Below are positions 24,109 to 34,740 of a stretch of 64,000 bases of DNA, in pieces. This DNA is from Atherinomorus stipes. Taxonomy: Eukaryota; Chordata; Actinopteri; Atheriniformes; Atherinidae. The position numbers were made by a program, and so were the translations under genes. Within the stretch, counting starts at the first letter, position 1. Each line of letters begins with the position of its first letter. The stretch covers positions 208,501 through 272,500 of the forward strand of contig JALJCO010010310.1 in assembly GCA_023101725.1 (NCBI GenBank), read 5' to 3'. A model generated the notes under the pieces. That model had not been told where the DNA came from. It did no database searches and saw only the letters and a program-made list of their open reading frames with translations.

Positions 24109-24138
<30 letters not shown>
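24109..24138 (+). repeat. poly-A run
   Basis: 30 A residues following AAAAAATG; a simple repeat, with no recognised source. Confidence 0.85.
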
Positions 24139-24139
<1 letters not shown>

Positions 24140-24140
<1 letters not shown>

Positions 24141-25653
24141 GAAAAACTTTGTGCCAAATGTGTTGATGACATAAAGAATATGGAGGTTGTGGATGGTGCT
24201 GACCACCACACTGTCATGTAGCCTCAAATAAAAAAACAGGCCTGAAGTATAACCTCATTCTGAAAAAAAGACACAAAACCCGAGCAACAATATTCTCTTC
24301 CTTCATGAAAAGACCTCATTTGTATTTTTATGTGACATAAAAGGTCAATATTAGTACAGCTAACTAACAGCTAACAAACAGCTAACCAAAGATGTTGCTG
24401 GTTTTTTGAGTCTTACCTGATGCATTTCATGGAAAAGTTCTTCCAACCTGCTTTAATCTCTGTGATTGATCGCTCTCAGGATGCGGCTCACAATCGGGAA
24501 AAGAAACACGCAGCATGCAAACCAACAGTGACACGACACACACTCTGACATCATACACACTCAGTAACTATCACCTGCAGCCATTTGAACAATTTCCTTT
24601 TAATTTCACAACTCAGTCAGCAACAACTAGCCTAGACTGAAGGTGCCAGGCTTGATCGGTGGGAGCCACGAAGCCGGGGGTGTTTGATCATGTGCCGACA
24701 TGAAGCTGTCCCAGGGCTCCGCCATGACTGATGGCATGTGCATTATCGCCTCTCTTGTCTCTGAATGGAAAGGTGGATGTATCGCTGCGGTCCATTGTTA
24801 TTTTTCTCCCCCCCTGCAACCGGCTTGCCAGCGTTTTCGTGTGCAGTCGCTGCTTCTGTGATGTGGGAAAGTTCAGTTGAAAAGAATGCAGATGCTCCTT
24901 CTAACAGTCGAATGGAAGAAATAAAACTAACTGATAAATCTTCTGGGATCTTGTGGGCAGAAAAAAGCAGCGGGAGATAAAGAGATGAGCAGGTTTACAT
25001 AAATAAATCCCATCAAATAAACTTCCCCCGGGAAAATAAAGGTCAATGCATGCAGAGGAAACTAACTATAGAAGTATCATAGCTCAGAACGCTGCTGCTG
25101 GAGGAGCTGTGGTATCATGAGTTATTATCTCTTTACTTTGGTGAAGTATACTTCTGTGTATTCTAGACTGAAGGAGATTTATTGATTGAATCACCGAACG
25201 AGTCCTTGGATTGAGCCAGCTCTTTGCTGTTTGTCCTGGAACAGGGTGACACATGGACACTATCCCGATAGCATATCTTTTAGGCTTTAAGTTGCTGTGG
25301 CCGATCGCTTGAATAGAGGCGAGCGCCAAAACAATGATAACTAGAAAAGCACTCGGAGAGCGCAGACCTCCGAGCAGCTCCGCTCCCTCATCTTTGTGCG
25401 TTCTGGATCATACCAGAATTTTCTCTGGATCCGGATCAACTTTGGAAACATTCTGGAACTCATTCAGATCCTTTCTTGTAGTTTTTCACCAAACGCTCGG
25501 GTCATTTGTACGGAGTTATATGGAACAATTCCAGAAATGTGACCTATCAGGGTGATGATGATGTGCAAGCGTTTAGCCGTTGGTAAGGAGGTTTGATGTT
25601 CACCATGGGGGGGTGTCGGTCAGAACACACAGGACTCACTTGTACAGTTTACT
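24140..25653. other. unassigned unique-looking sequence
   Basis: No repeat family, RNA gene or coding exon could be supported. Frames of 70-80 codons lack recognisable motifs. Confidence 0.35.
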
Positions 25654-26057
25654 GTCTTTACTAGAGATGCACCGATTGTGAAATTCTGGGCCGATACCGA
25701 TGTTTAACATGACGACTTGGCCGATGTTTTCTCTTTTCATTTATTCCTTCCTTTGTGCCACAGAAATTTACAAGTCTTTCAGCTCCTCATCAGTCTGTCC
25801 TTGAATGAGCACAAATTCAATTAGACCAATTTATGAAACAGAAACAACCTTTAATGTCACTTTCTGGTTGACATTAGTTATAAAAGCTCTTTTCTGAAAA
25901 CTTTTTAAAAACCTGGGACTGATAATCACTGAAAAGAATGCTTCAGTACATCGCCCAACAAAATTGAGTGGTTTTAGCCTGATAAACAAAAACACACTCA
26001 ATGAGAAGATTATTTTCATGGCCGCCCATGAAAATACATGACACATGTAAATAATTA

Positions 26058-26059
<2 letters not shown>

Positions 26060-26097
<38 letters not shown>
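26060..26097. repeat. (TA)n microsatellite, left of Tc1 insertion
   Basis: A TA run interrupted by the Tc1-like insertion. It is probably the same original repeat as the TA/TG tract at 27002-27091. Confidence 0.9.
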
Positions 26098-26100
<3 letters not shown>

Positions 26101-27001
26101 GTTAGACAATGAAACTGAAGCACCTGTCATTTTAGTGTGGGAGGTTTCATGGCTAAATCAGACCAGCCTGGTGGCAAATATTCATTAATTGCACATTGCA
26201 CCAGTAAGAGCAGAGTGTGAAGGTTCAATTAGCAGGTAAAAAGCACAGTTTTGCTCAAAACATTGCGATGCATACAACATTGTATCAGAGTTCAAAAGAG
26301 GACAAATTGTTGGTGCATGTCTTGCTGGCGCATCTGTGACCAAGACAAGTCTTTGTGATGTATCAGAGCCACAGTATCCAGGGTAATGTCAGCATACCAC
26401 CAAGAAGGACGAACCACATCCAACAGGATTAACTGTGGACGCAAGAGGAAGCTGTCTGAACGGGATGTTCGGGTGCTAACCCGGATTGTATCCAAAAAAC
26501 GTAAAACCACAGCGGCCCAAATCACGGCATTCGCTTGGCCCAGGACTTGTGCTAGATGGGCCAAGGACTACTGAACCATTCTGGAGGACCATGTGCATCC
26601 AAAGGTTCAAACATTGTATCCTGAAGGCGGTGCAGTGTATCAGGATGACAATGCACAAATACACACAGCAAGACTGGTGAAAGATTGGTTTGATGAACAT
26701 GAAAGTGAAGTTGAACATCTCCCATGGCCTGCAAAGTCACCAGATCTAAATATTATTGAGCCACTTTGGGGAGTTTTGGAGGAGCGAGTCAGGAAACGTT
26801 TTCCTCCACCAGCATCACGTAGTGACCTGGCCACTATCCTGCAAGAAGTACGGCTTAAAATCCCTCTGACCTGTTCAGGACTTGGAGATGTCATTTCCAA
26901 GACGAATTGTCGCTGTATTGGCCGCAAAAGGAGGCCCCCCCCCCATACTAATAAATGATTGTGGTCTAAAACCAAGTGTTTCAGTTTCATTGTCTAACCC
27001 C
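26098..27001 (+). mobile_element. Tc1/mariner-like element, internally deleted
   Basis: The TIRs are GGGGTTAGACAATGAAACTG at the left and its inverse at the right (CAGTTTCATTGTCTAACCCC), identical over 20 bp. It is inserted in a TA-rich repeat: left flank TA, right flank TG, consistent with a TA target duplication after one change. At 904 bp it is shorter than the roughly 1.6 kb of full-length Tc1-type copies, and the missing part is the middle of the transposase. Confidence 0.9.
26386..26958 (+). pseudogene. Tc1-like transposase, N-terminal HTH joined to DDE end
   Basis: The first segment (26386-26530) has the second helix-turn-helix region: NRINCGRKRKLSERDVRVL, TRIVSKKRKTTAAQITA. The reading frame then breaks near 26528-26535, where the sequence jumps to the catalytic half (LGPGLVLDGP in another frame). 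The ORF 26593-26958 follows with VYQDDNAQIHTARLVKDWF, LPWPAKSPDLN, IIEPLWGVLEERVRKRFPPP. By my count 36 residues separate the second catalytic D (QDDNA) from the E of IIEPLW, against 34 in canonical Tc1. The first catalytic Asp lies in the deleted part, so no activity is possible. The C-terminus is also frameshifted. Confidence 0.88.
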
Positions 27002-27014
27002 TGTGTGTGTATAT

Positions 27015-27091
<77 letters not shown>
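27002..27091. repeat. (TG)n/(TA)n compound microsatellite
   Basis: TGTGTG, then TATATA with ATG interruptions, a second TG run, and TA again. It is the downstream half of the dinucleotide repeat split by the Tc1 insertion. Confidence 0.9.
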
Positions 27092-27285
27092 GGCTATATA
27101 ATCAGCCACTGCCATCAGCGAATGTCATTTTTATTGGCCGATGGCAGTAAAGGCAAACATCGGCTGATACTGATACCGATGTCCAGCCGTTGCATCGGTG
27201 CATCCCTAGTCTTTACTGGTCACTCTGAATCACAACAGCACAGTACTGCAACAAACGACAGGCTTCCAGGTGGAATTCCAGGTAG

Positions 27286-27582
27286 TTAAAGGAACATTCC
27301 ACCCACAGAATGATGTAACTTTATCTTCCACTTCCCCTCATGGTGAGAAAGACTCTGCAGCACTTTTTAATATCTCAAATGCAGCCGGCGATCAGGAAGG
27401 CTTCTCGTTTCCCCCCAACTTTCATATAATGGAGTTCACCGGGGTCCGAGCCAAAAAGATCCATAAAAGTCCACAAAGACTTGTCAATATTCCTCCATAC
27501 TGCTCGTCCAATGTAATCCAAGTGTCCTGAGTGGGTAGCATCCAGAATTTACTGGAAACCATCATTTACTAGATTTTTAGAG
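27286..27582 (+). mobile_element. family A element, left arm only
   Basis: TTAAAGGAACATTCCACCC, then the full left arm to TACTAGATTTTTAGAG. The spacer and right arm are absent. It lies 70 bp after the hAT element. Confidence 0.8.
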
Positions 27583-28159
27583 CATTTTTAGAGAATTTTG
27601 CGTATGGTGAAGATTCAGTGCATAAAAACTCCAAACTTTATCGTCATCCTGTTATAAACAACGTTTTAGATATTAATACTGAGATCTTTGGTTCTGTCAA
27701 CATTTAATAACATAATTAACAACAGCGATAATAACCACTTTAGAAAAATAGAAAATAACAGACTTTCAGATACACTGATCATAAGCATGAATCATACATA
27801 AAGTGCAGTTTTGGTCGTTTTTCCTCCTCCAGCCAAACAATTAGCAGATTACAGGGTCATAGTCGTGAACGGAGCCATGATGCTCACAAATTATGTCGGG
27901 GATTCCAAACTCTCTAATCACCTTAAAAACCAGAGCAGCATCAGTAATGAAGGACTAAAAATACTGCTGTGAGAGGGTTTTGTACATCCATACTAGCGTA
28001 AATCACATCTTTACTGCTCGTGTTTGGAGGAGTTTGTAAGAAACAGAAATGCCTGCTGGGAATAAACTAACATGAAAAATTATTAACATTTTTCAGCTGT
28101 AAGACAAATAGCAGCATTTAAGCCCACACATTATTTTCTAAGGATTTTTTTTAACGCTT
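27583..28159. other. unassigned spacer
   Basis: AT-rich sequence with no recognised repeat or exon. Confidence 0.35.
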
Positions 28160-28270
<111 letters not shown>

Positions 28271-28502
28271 AACTAAAATTATGTAGAGATGTTATTTTAG
28301 AAAAATATTAACTATTCTAATAAAGCATGCTCCATTTAAAGTTTAAGACAAACCTGTCCAGCCTGGACAGATGCTGGAGGACAAAACTGTTGGATCTGGA
28401 CGGATGCAGATAATGTCTTACATAGAGGCCGCCCCGTCTCTGCCATTTTACTGGATGTACACCGAAGGACGACTCAATGTAATATCTTCCGAAGGACTTA
28501 AA

Positions 28503-29102
28503 GTCAGTCAGTCATTTTCTGTACCGCTTATCCAGTTCAGGGTCGCGGGGGTTGCTGGAGTCTATCCCAGCTATTATCAGGCGGGGTACACCCTGGACAG
28601 GTCGCCAGTCTGTTGCAGGGCCAACACAGAGAGACAGACAACCACACTCACATTCATATCTAGGGACATTTTAGAGTGACCAGTTAACCTAACATGCATG
28701 TCTTTGGACCAGTGTTTCTCATTTCCAGTCTTCAGGGCCCACTGCCCTGCATAACCTGCAAACCTGTTTTCACACACCTGAATCAAATGAACGGCTCGTT
28801 AACACACTGCAAAGAACTTGATGAGGAAGTCTATTCATCTGAATCAGGTGTGTTGAAGTAGAAACACATGGAAGCTATGCAGGGCAGCAGGTCCTGAGGA
28901 CCGGAAATGAGAGTCTGCTTTGGAAGGTGGGAGGAAGCCGGAGTACCCGGAGAGAACCCACGCTTACACGGGGAGAACATGCAAACTCCACACAGGAAAG
29001 CTGCTGTTGGACTTGTTCAAAGCCCCTCCCCACCCAGGATTCGACTAGCGACCTTCTTACTGTGAGGCTGTGGTGCTAACCACCACGCCACCCTGCAGCC
29101 CA
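28503..29102 (+). mobile_element. widespread teleost dispersed repeat with probable 9-bp TSD
   Basis: It starts GTCAGTCAGTCATTTTCTGT and includes CCGCTTATCCAGTTCAGGG, GGGGTACACCCTGGACAGG, CTAACATGCATGTCTTTGG, GGAGTACCCGGAGAGAACCC and ACCACGCCACCCTGCAGCCC. These landmarks recur throughout teleost genomes in my recollection, but I do not know its class for certain. Flanks GGACTTAAA (28494-28502) and GGACGCAAA (29103-29111) match 7 of 9. The intact family B sequence has one GGACTCAAAG here, supporting a target duplication. Confidence 0.75.
28710..28917 (+). mobile_element. hAT-type MITE (208 bp), innermost of a three-level nest
   Basis: The termini are CAGTGTTTCTCATTTCCAGT on the left and ACCGGAAATGAGAGTCTG on the right. 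Imperfect inverted similarity extends about 45 bp, including CTGCCCTGCATA and its inverse. Flanks CTTTGGAC (28702-28709) and CTTTGGAA (28918-28925) are an 8-bp duplication with one change. The interrupted host repeat normally reads CTTTGGACTGTGGGAGG, so removing the insertion restores it. Confidence 0.85.
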
Positions 29103-29374
29103 GGACGCAAATGATGCAGAAATTTACCGGTGAGTAAATGCACGTATAAACTCCTAGAAATAAGGTCCAGGTTGGAAATAAGGAAAGTTCTTTTAACGTG
29201 AAGCTGAAACTCAAGTCTGAGTCCTGGACTAGTCCCTGATCTCTGGCTGAGTTTTAGCCTTTAAGTTGTAAAACAGAAGTTAATGCATTTACTGCATAAA
29301 GCAGTACGACTGTATAGATTAAGAAAAAAATCTTTTTTTTAAACAATGGAATTAATCAGGATTAGTCTATATGT

Positions 29375-29375
29375 A

Positions 29376-29414
<39 letters not shown>
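29375..29414. repeat. (TG)n(TA)n microsatellite
   Basis: TGTGTGTG followed by a TA run ending at AGGCCTTAAAC. Confidence 0.9.
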
Positions 29415-30650
29415 GCCTTAAACTGGATGTGCAGACAGACTCAGGTAGAGGAAGCTAAGACGGAGTGGAGGAGTGGGAGGAGGTGGACAGCAGGGATGAG
29501 TAAGGATGATAAAGGACCACGGCCCAGGCAAAGTTTATCCCCAGGGCTTGTACCACGGCTCTGTTCCTCCACTCCGAGGGCCCCTTTAGGAGGTTAGGGT
29601 CAGGCAGCAGCACAAATCGATGGGCTGGGAAGGGACTGTGAGGCTCCATGCTAATACCTGCTCCATGATAATACTGGCTGCTGAATCCCTGCTGGGGAAC
29701 GTCATCCATCACCCTGCTGATGCCACAAGCACACGGAGGCGAGGGGAAGAGAAAGCATGGAATTATCCAGATAGATGGCTGGAGATCTCTCTTGTGTCTC
29801 TGCCGTACATCCCGGAGATGATTTTAATAAAACTGGTAATAGGGCAGCAGGAAATCCCTCCAACGCGTCTCCGGCTCCTCCGTCACAGAGATAAATGTGG
29901 GTCCTGCAAGTCTTGTGGGACAGAAAGATGTTAATCCATATCTTACATATTCCTTGCCTCAGCTCCAGCGGAGCTGCTCTGATACATCATAGCGGCTATC
30001 GATCGGCCCCCGTCCTGACAGGGACGGCTAAATGAGATATTTCATCCTCAGAGCGAAGCCAACCAGAGCCCGCTGTCTGCTCAGAGTTGTTTTACTTCAT
30101 GTTTAATTTACTTCCAGGGAGGGTCTGAGGGGAAAAGTCTGGAATTACGCTTCATCTCCTGAGTAACGTCTTTTTATTCATTTATTTGATGTTTTCAGGG
30201 TCACAACCTGCCCTCTTGTTGAGGCATTAAACCATTTCCAGAGTTTACAGCTGCATGACAAAAACATACTCAACTATTGCTAATACTTGGCATTATTTTA
30301 TGTTTACATTTATGGTTTCCATAGTGATGTTAGCACAAGATAAATCATTCAAAGATGACAACAAGAGCCTTTAGTAGCTACAACTGAAACTAACCAGTTA
30401 AGCTTAAAGTTAAGTGTCTAGAAATGTGATTCATGGCTCTTTGAGGGGAGCTGGAACTTGAAGACCGGTTCCATCTAAAGAATCATTCAACTGACTGGCT
30501 CGTTCTTATTTTTCATTTAATATTTTTCATTTCAGAATTCAACCAACAGAACTAATCTTTATCAAGAAAATAACCACGGATAGCAATTTATAAGGCAAGA
30601 TTTGAATTGGAATAATTCAAACTTGCGCCCATCTATAGGCTCATTCGGAC
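29415..30650. other. unassigned unique-looking region
   Basis: No repeat recognised. The part at 29690-29940 is GC-balanced and non-repetitive and might be conserved noncoding sequence, but no exon with matching splice sites and a domain is visible. Confidence 0.3.
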
Positions 30651-32162
30651 AGAGAGGTTCTAGGATCAGAGAGGTTCTGGGATCAGAGAGGTTCTGGGAT
30701 CAGAGAGGATCTAGGATCAGAGAGGTTCCAGGATCAGAGAGGTTCTAGGATCAGAGAGGTTCTAGGATCAGAGGGGTTCTAGGATCAGAGGGGTTCTAGG
30801 ATCAGAGGGGTTCTAGGATCAGAGAGGTTCTAGGATCAGAGGGGTTCTAGGATCAGAGAGGTTCTAGGATCAGAGAGGTTCTAGGGTCAGAGGATCTAGG
30901 ATCAGAGGGGTTCTAGGATCAGAGAGGTTCTAGGATCAGAGCGGTTCTAGGATCAGAGCGGATCTAGGATCAGAGAGGATCTAGGATCAGAGAGGTTCTG
31001 GGATCAGAGAGGTTCTGGGGTCAGAGCAGTTCTAGGATTAGAGAGGATCTAGGATCAGAGAGGTTCTGGGATCAGAGAGGTTCTGGGATCAGAGCAGTTC
31101 TAGGATCAGAGAGGATCTAGGATCAGAGGGGTTCTAGGATCAGAGAGGTTCTAGGGTCAGAGAGTTCTAGGATCAGAGAGGTTCTAGGATCAGAGAGGTT
31201 CTAGGATCAGAGAGGTTCTAGGGTCAGAGCAGTTCTAGGATCAGAGAGGTTCTAGGATCAGAGAGGTTCTAGGATCAGAGAGGTTCTGGGGTCAGAGCGG
31301 TTCTAGGATCAGAGAGGATCTAGGATCAGAGAGGTTCTGGGATCAGAGAGGTTCTGGGATCAGAGAAGTTCTAGGATCAGAGAGGTTCTAGGATCAGAGG
31401 GGTTCTAGGATCAGAGAGGTTCTAGGATCAGAGAGGTTCTAGGATCAGAGAGGTTCTAGGGTCAGAGCAGTTCTAGGATCAGAGAGGTTCTAGGATCAGA
31501 GAGGTTCTAGGATCAGAGAGGTTCTAGGGTCAGAGAGCTTCTAGGATCAGAGAGGATCTAGGATCAGAGAGGTTCTAGGATCAGAGAGGTTCTAGGATCA
31601 GAGAGGTTCTAGGGTCAGAGAGGATCTAGGATCAGAGAGGTTCTAGGATCAGAGAGGTTCTAGGATCAGAGAGGTTCTAGGATCAGAGAGGATCTAGGAT
31701 CAGAGAGGTTCTGGGATCAGAGAGGTTCTAGGGTCAGAGAGGTTCTAGGATCAGAGAGGTTCTAGGATCAGAGAGGTTCTAGGATCAGAGAGGTTCTAGG
31801 GTCAGAGAGGTTCTGGGATCAGAGAGGTTCTAGGGTCAGAGCAGTTCTAGGATCAGAGAGGATCTAGGGTCAGAGAGGTTCTGGGATCAGAGAGGTTCTA
31901 GGGTCAGAGCAGTTCTAGGATCAGAGAGGATCTAGGGTCAGAGAGGTTCTGGGATCAGAGAGGTTCTAGGATCAGAGAGGTTCTAGGATCAGAGAGGTTC
32001 TAGGATCAGAGAGGTTCTAGGATCAGAGAGGTTCTAGGATCAGAGAGGATCTAGGGTCAGAGAGGTTCTAGGATCAGAGAGGTTCTAGGGTCAGAGAGGT
32101 TCTGGGATCAGAGAGGTTCTAGGATCAGAGAGGTTCTAGGATCAGAGAGGTTCTGGGATCAG
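30651..32162 (+). repeat. 17-bp minisatellite (GGTTCTAGGATCAGAGA), about 89 units
   Basis: The unit variants are GGATCTAGG, GGTTCTGGG, GGGTCAGAG and GCAGTTCTAGG, often in repeated combinations of three to five units, such as a GCAGTTCTAGG unit followed by GGATCTAGG. This indicates local block duplication. The period of 17 breaks reading frames, so no long ORF forms. It ends at ATCAGTTCCTGTAACTCC. Confidence 0.95.
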
Positions 32163-32492
32163 TTCCTGTAACTCCCCGTCTGGAGTTTAGTTATCAGAAC
32201 TACCTTCCCCATCAGTCTGCGTTGGCACATGGGGGGAGGACCTTGATAGGAACCATGTTTGACACAATCGTGTGAGACAGACACATTTATGCCCCAGATC
32301 ATCTGATCCAAAACTGAGGTTTCTCATCTCTTTTATTCAAAGCTATTATAAAGCTGCTTACCAGCTTTCCCTCATTCCGCTCATTTGTATCACGTAATGG
32401 AACAGCCCCCCCCCCCCGTTGGAAAGATGCCCTGCTAATGTCTTGTTTACCTTTTGTTGAAGTACGCCTGGACACTTTCCCGGGCGGCAGCA
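32163..32492. other. spacer between minisatellite and GTCAC element
   Basis: Contains a C run at 32407-32417. No gene recognised. Confidence 0.4.
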
Positions 32493-34740
32493 GAGTCATT
32501 CTATGAAACCGGTGCCATTTGAGTCCACAACATTTGATGACATTAAAAAGATATATTATTGTGTCCAACTGTATTTTGAAAGTTTAAAGTTGTTAATGTG
32601 TTTTTAATCACCTAATATGAAACCATGCTATTTTAAAATAAATTTTACAATTTTTTATATTTTTTAATTTGCTCAGGACCATTTTTGCCTTGTCCGCTAT
32701 GACCAACATGTGATTTGCATGTAACATACAAAGAAAACTTTTTTCTTACCCAGCAAATTTTTAGCATTTTTAGGATTAAATAGATACCCTTGACACTATA
32801 AGCTATATTTATTGAAAATACAAATATTGTTTTTAGTTAGAAAGTTATGATTTGTGTGTGTCCCTCAGTTTGACTTACCACCCCGTCACACTTACTATTT
32901 TTGTCTATAAATAACTGCTCCGATTTCACATGGCATTACAAACAGAAAGTGACATCATTTCAGCCTCTGTTGGAGCCAAGTGCAAAGCCAGGCAAGTTCC
33001 CCACACTATCTTACATTGTTTATTTGATATTTTTGTAGGTAATATGGAGTTCGTCATGCTTAAACACCACCCCGTCACACAAAAAATATTAGGATAACCT
33101 TTTTCAAAAGAAAATATTTATATATTAATGGAAAGAAAATAATATTTCTAGTTGAAAGCAAATATGCTGAGTCAGCTAGCTAACTACATAGTGAATTATT
33201 TGCCATTTTAGGTTTGAATTTACCCCCCCTACCACCCCGTCACATTTTTTAGTGTGACAAGGTGGTTCTGCTTCCCATTTTTGTTTGACAATTTATGAAT
33301 TTGAGCCTCAATAAGGTAAAATACCAAGTTTTAGCATAAAAAGCTAAGGGCATCTGTTTTTAAAGGTAAAGTATGTAAAAAATCAAAGGTCAATGGCAGA
33401 AAAATTTGATATATAATTTAAAACTGTTTCAGTTCATGTGCAATCACTGCACTAGAACAGCTGTTATGCGTTTTATTTTCTTTGAATGAGTCATTTATAT
33501 CTACTTGCTGCGAGGCTGCCATATAACAAATGCCCAGGTAAAATGCATGCACAAAGTCGGTGCCAATAGGTTCTGCTGCCCTGCAAAAGATGACATCCTG
33601 TGGCACCTCTTTGATAATGTGAAGGAAATCATTCAGCCCCCAAAGTCTGTGACATCCCGTCACATGGAAATCAACAAGGACGTATGAAAGCGAGTGACGC
33701 AGTCACTGTTGTGATGCTCAGAAATATTTTGAGTAGATCAGATCAAACTTGCAAGAAAAAATCTGCATGGAGGTTCTTTGATGCCATGACCAAAAATTTC
33801 TATCACTTTTCCAGTTTTATATGTTCACGTTTTTAAAGTTTTCACAGAGTAGATGTTGTTCACTTTTGAAAATTACATGCTCTTTTTGAGTACAGTTTTA
33901 TAGAAGCACTAGTAATAGGTATAGAAGTATTTATAAATGAATTGTTAATTTGATTATTTTAGCTGGTATTCAAGTTCCTCTTTGTTCATTAATGAGTACC
34001 TTTGTGAAAACTAAGTACTTTATTTCCTAATGAGATTATGTTGTATGTTAATATCTTTTCTTGCCATTTTGAATGGTAAGGATGGGTTCTTCTTTCTTAT
34101 GCTTTCATAATCAGGCCATTTTTATACGTCCTGTATCATGAAGTAACGTCCACATTTATATCCAGCATGAAAAAATACCACCCCGTCACATTAGATACCA
34201 CCCCGTCACTGTGTAAATTTTCTTTAAAAATGATGAGAAGGGAGTGAAATTCATAAAACATTAATGTGGGGTAATGTTGTTTTATGTGGGCTGCAAAGTA
34301 AGTGTCATTTTTTGATGAACCATTTTAGGTTGAATAGAATCTTTTGCTTAAAAAGCGAAGCACTTGGTGCACAAATTTCATAGTTCAAGGGAAAGATTCT
34401 AAATAACACCCAAAACTAATTGGATATCATTTTTTTGACTTTTAATGACTAATAAAGGACACCTTACTGATAGGAAAAATTAAAATTCCTAAAAATGATT
34501 ACATTTTTTATTGGTCATATTGTGTGCATATTGTCCGTGACGGGGTGGTACAAGAAAGACTCCCAGGCCTGAATAAATTGGGTAAAATTAAGAAATATTT
34601 CATGCCTGAGGTGGGAAAATAAGTTTTCTTGGAGGTATAAAATGTCTTTCATATTGTGTATGTCTTGAAAAAAAGTTTGGCTTTGATGAAAATTTTGAAA
34701 AATGCAAAGTGGAAATGGCACCCCTTTCGTAGAATGACTC
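32493..34740 (+). mobile_element. unclassified 2.25-kb DNA transposon-like element with 28-bp TIRs and repeated CACCCCGTCAC
   Basis: The left TIR starts GAGTCATTCTATGAAA at 32493 and continues CCGGTGCCATTT. The right TIR, 34713-34740, is its inverse with 25 of 28 positions identical. Inside, ACCACCCCGTCACA occurs directly near 32877, 33065, 33231, 34177 and 34197, as a variant near 33649 (GACATCCCGTCACA), and inverted near 34537 (GTGACGGGGTGGT) and 33255 (GTGACAAGGTGGT). The interior is AT-rich. No convincing TSD was found. A fragment of a coding region lies at 33535-33687. I cannot name the superfamily. Confidence 0.7.
33535..33687 (+). pseudogene. C-terminal fragment of a transposon-type uncharacterised protein
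   Basis: The plus-strand frame reads AQVKCMHKVGANRFCC, PAKDDILWHLFDNVKEI, IQPPKSVTSRHMEINKDV and stops at TGA, followed in frame by KRVTQ. The pattern 'VKFMHxxGxxxFxWPxxDDxxWxxxxxVxxxxxPPxPVxSRxxxxxxxxxW' recalls the C-terminus of uncharacterised proteins that I associate with fish and invertebrate mobile elements. Here the W expected after KDV is a stop (TGA for TGG), and the conserved WP is CCPA. Without the upstream exons it is inactive. The match is from memory. Confidence 0.4.

Larger units (their letters stand above)
25662..27208 (+). mobile_element. hAT-type element with perfect 8-bp TSD, carrying a nested Tc1-like copy
   Basis: The left end is TAGAGATGCACCGATTG and the right end GCATCGGTGCATCCCTA, inverted termini typical of a common fish hAT group (TAGRGATGCACCGAT). 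The duplication GTCTTTAC is identical at 25654-25661 and 27209-27216. Internal GGCCGATACCGATGTT near the left end is mirrored by GATACTGATACCGATGTCC near the right. Without the nested Tc1 copy and flanking TA repeats it is about 540 bp and has no transposase. Confidence 0.88.
28397..29196 (-). mobile_element. family B element right arm, split by a nested repeat
   Basis: Sequence from ATAATGTCTTACATAGAGGC through GTAATATCTTCCGAAGGAC continues after the insertion at TGATGCAGAAATTTACCGG to the terminal GTTCTTTTAA (29196). It is the right arm of family B (compare 18830-19005). The left arm is missing. The 28503-29102 insertion is flanked by duplicated host sequence. Confidence 0.75.

Noticed and set aside
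25831..26130. 99-codon minus-strand frame ending in a YIYIYI run
   Set aside because: Crosses the TA microsatellite and a hAT interior.
27003..27289. Frame with tyrosine/isoleucine/valine runs (YIYVYVYI)
   Set aside because: Translation of the TA/TG microsatellite.
32493..34740. Assignment of the GTCAC element to hAT, piggyBac or CACTA
   Set aside because: No matching TSD and termini do not fit any of these signatures.
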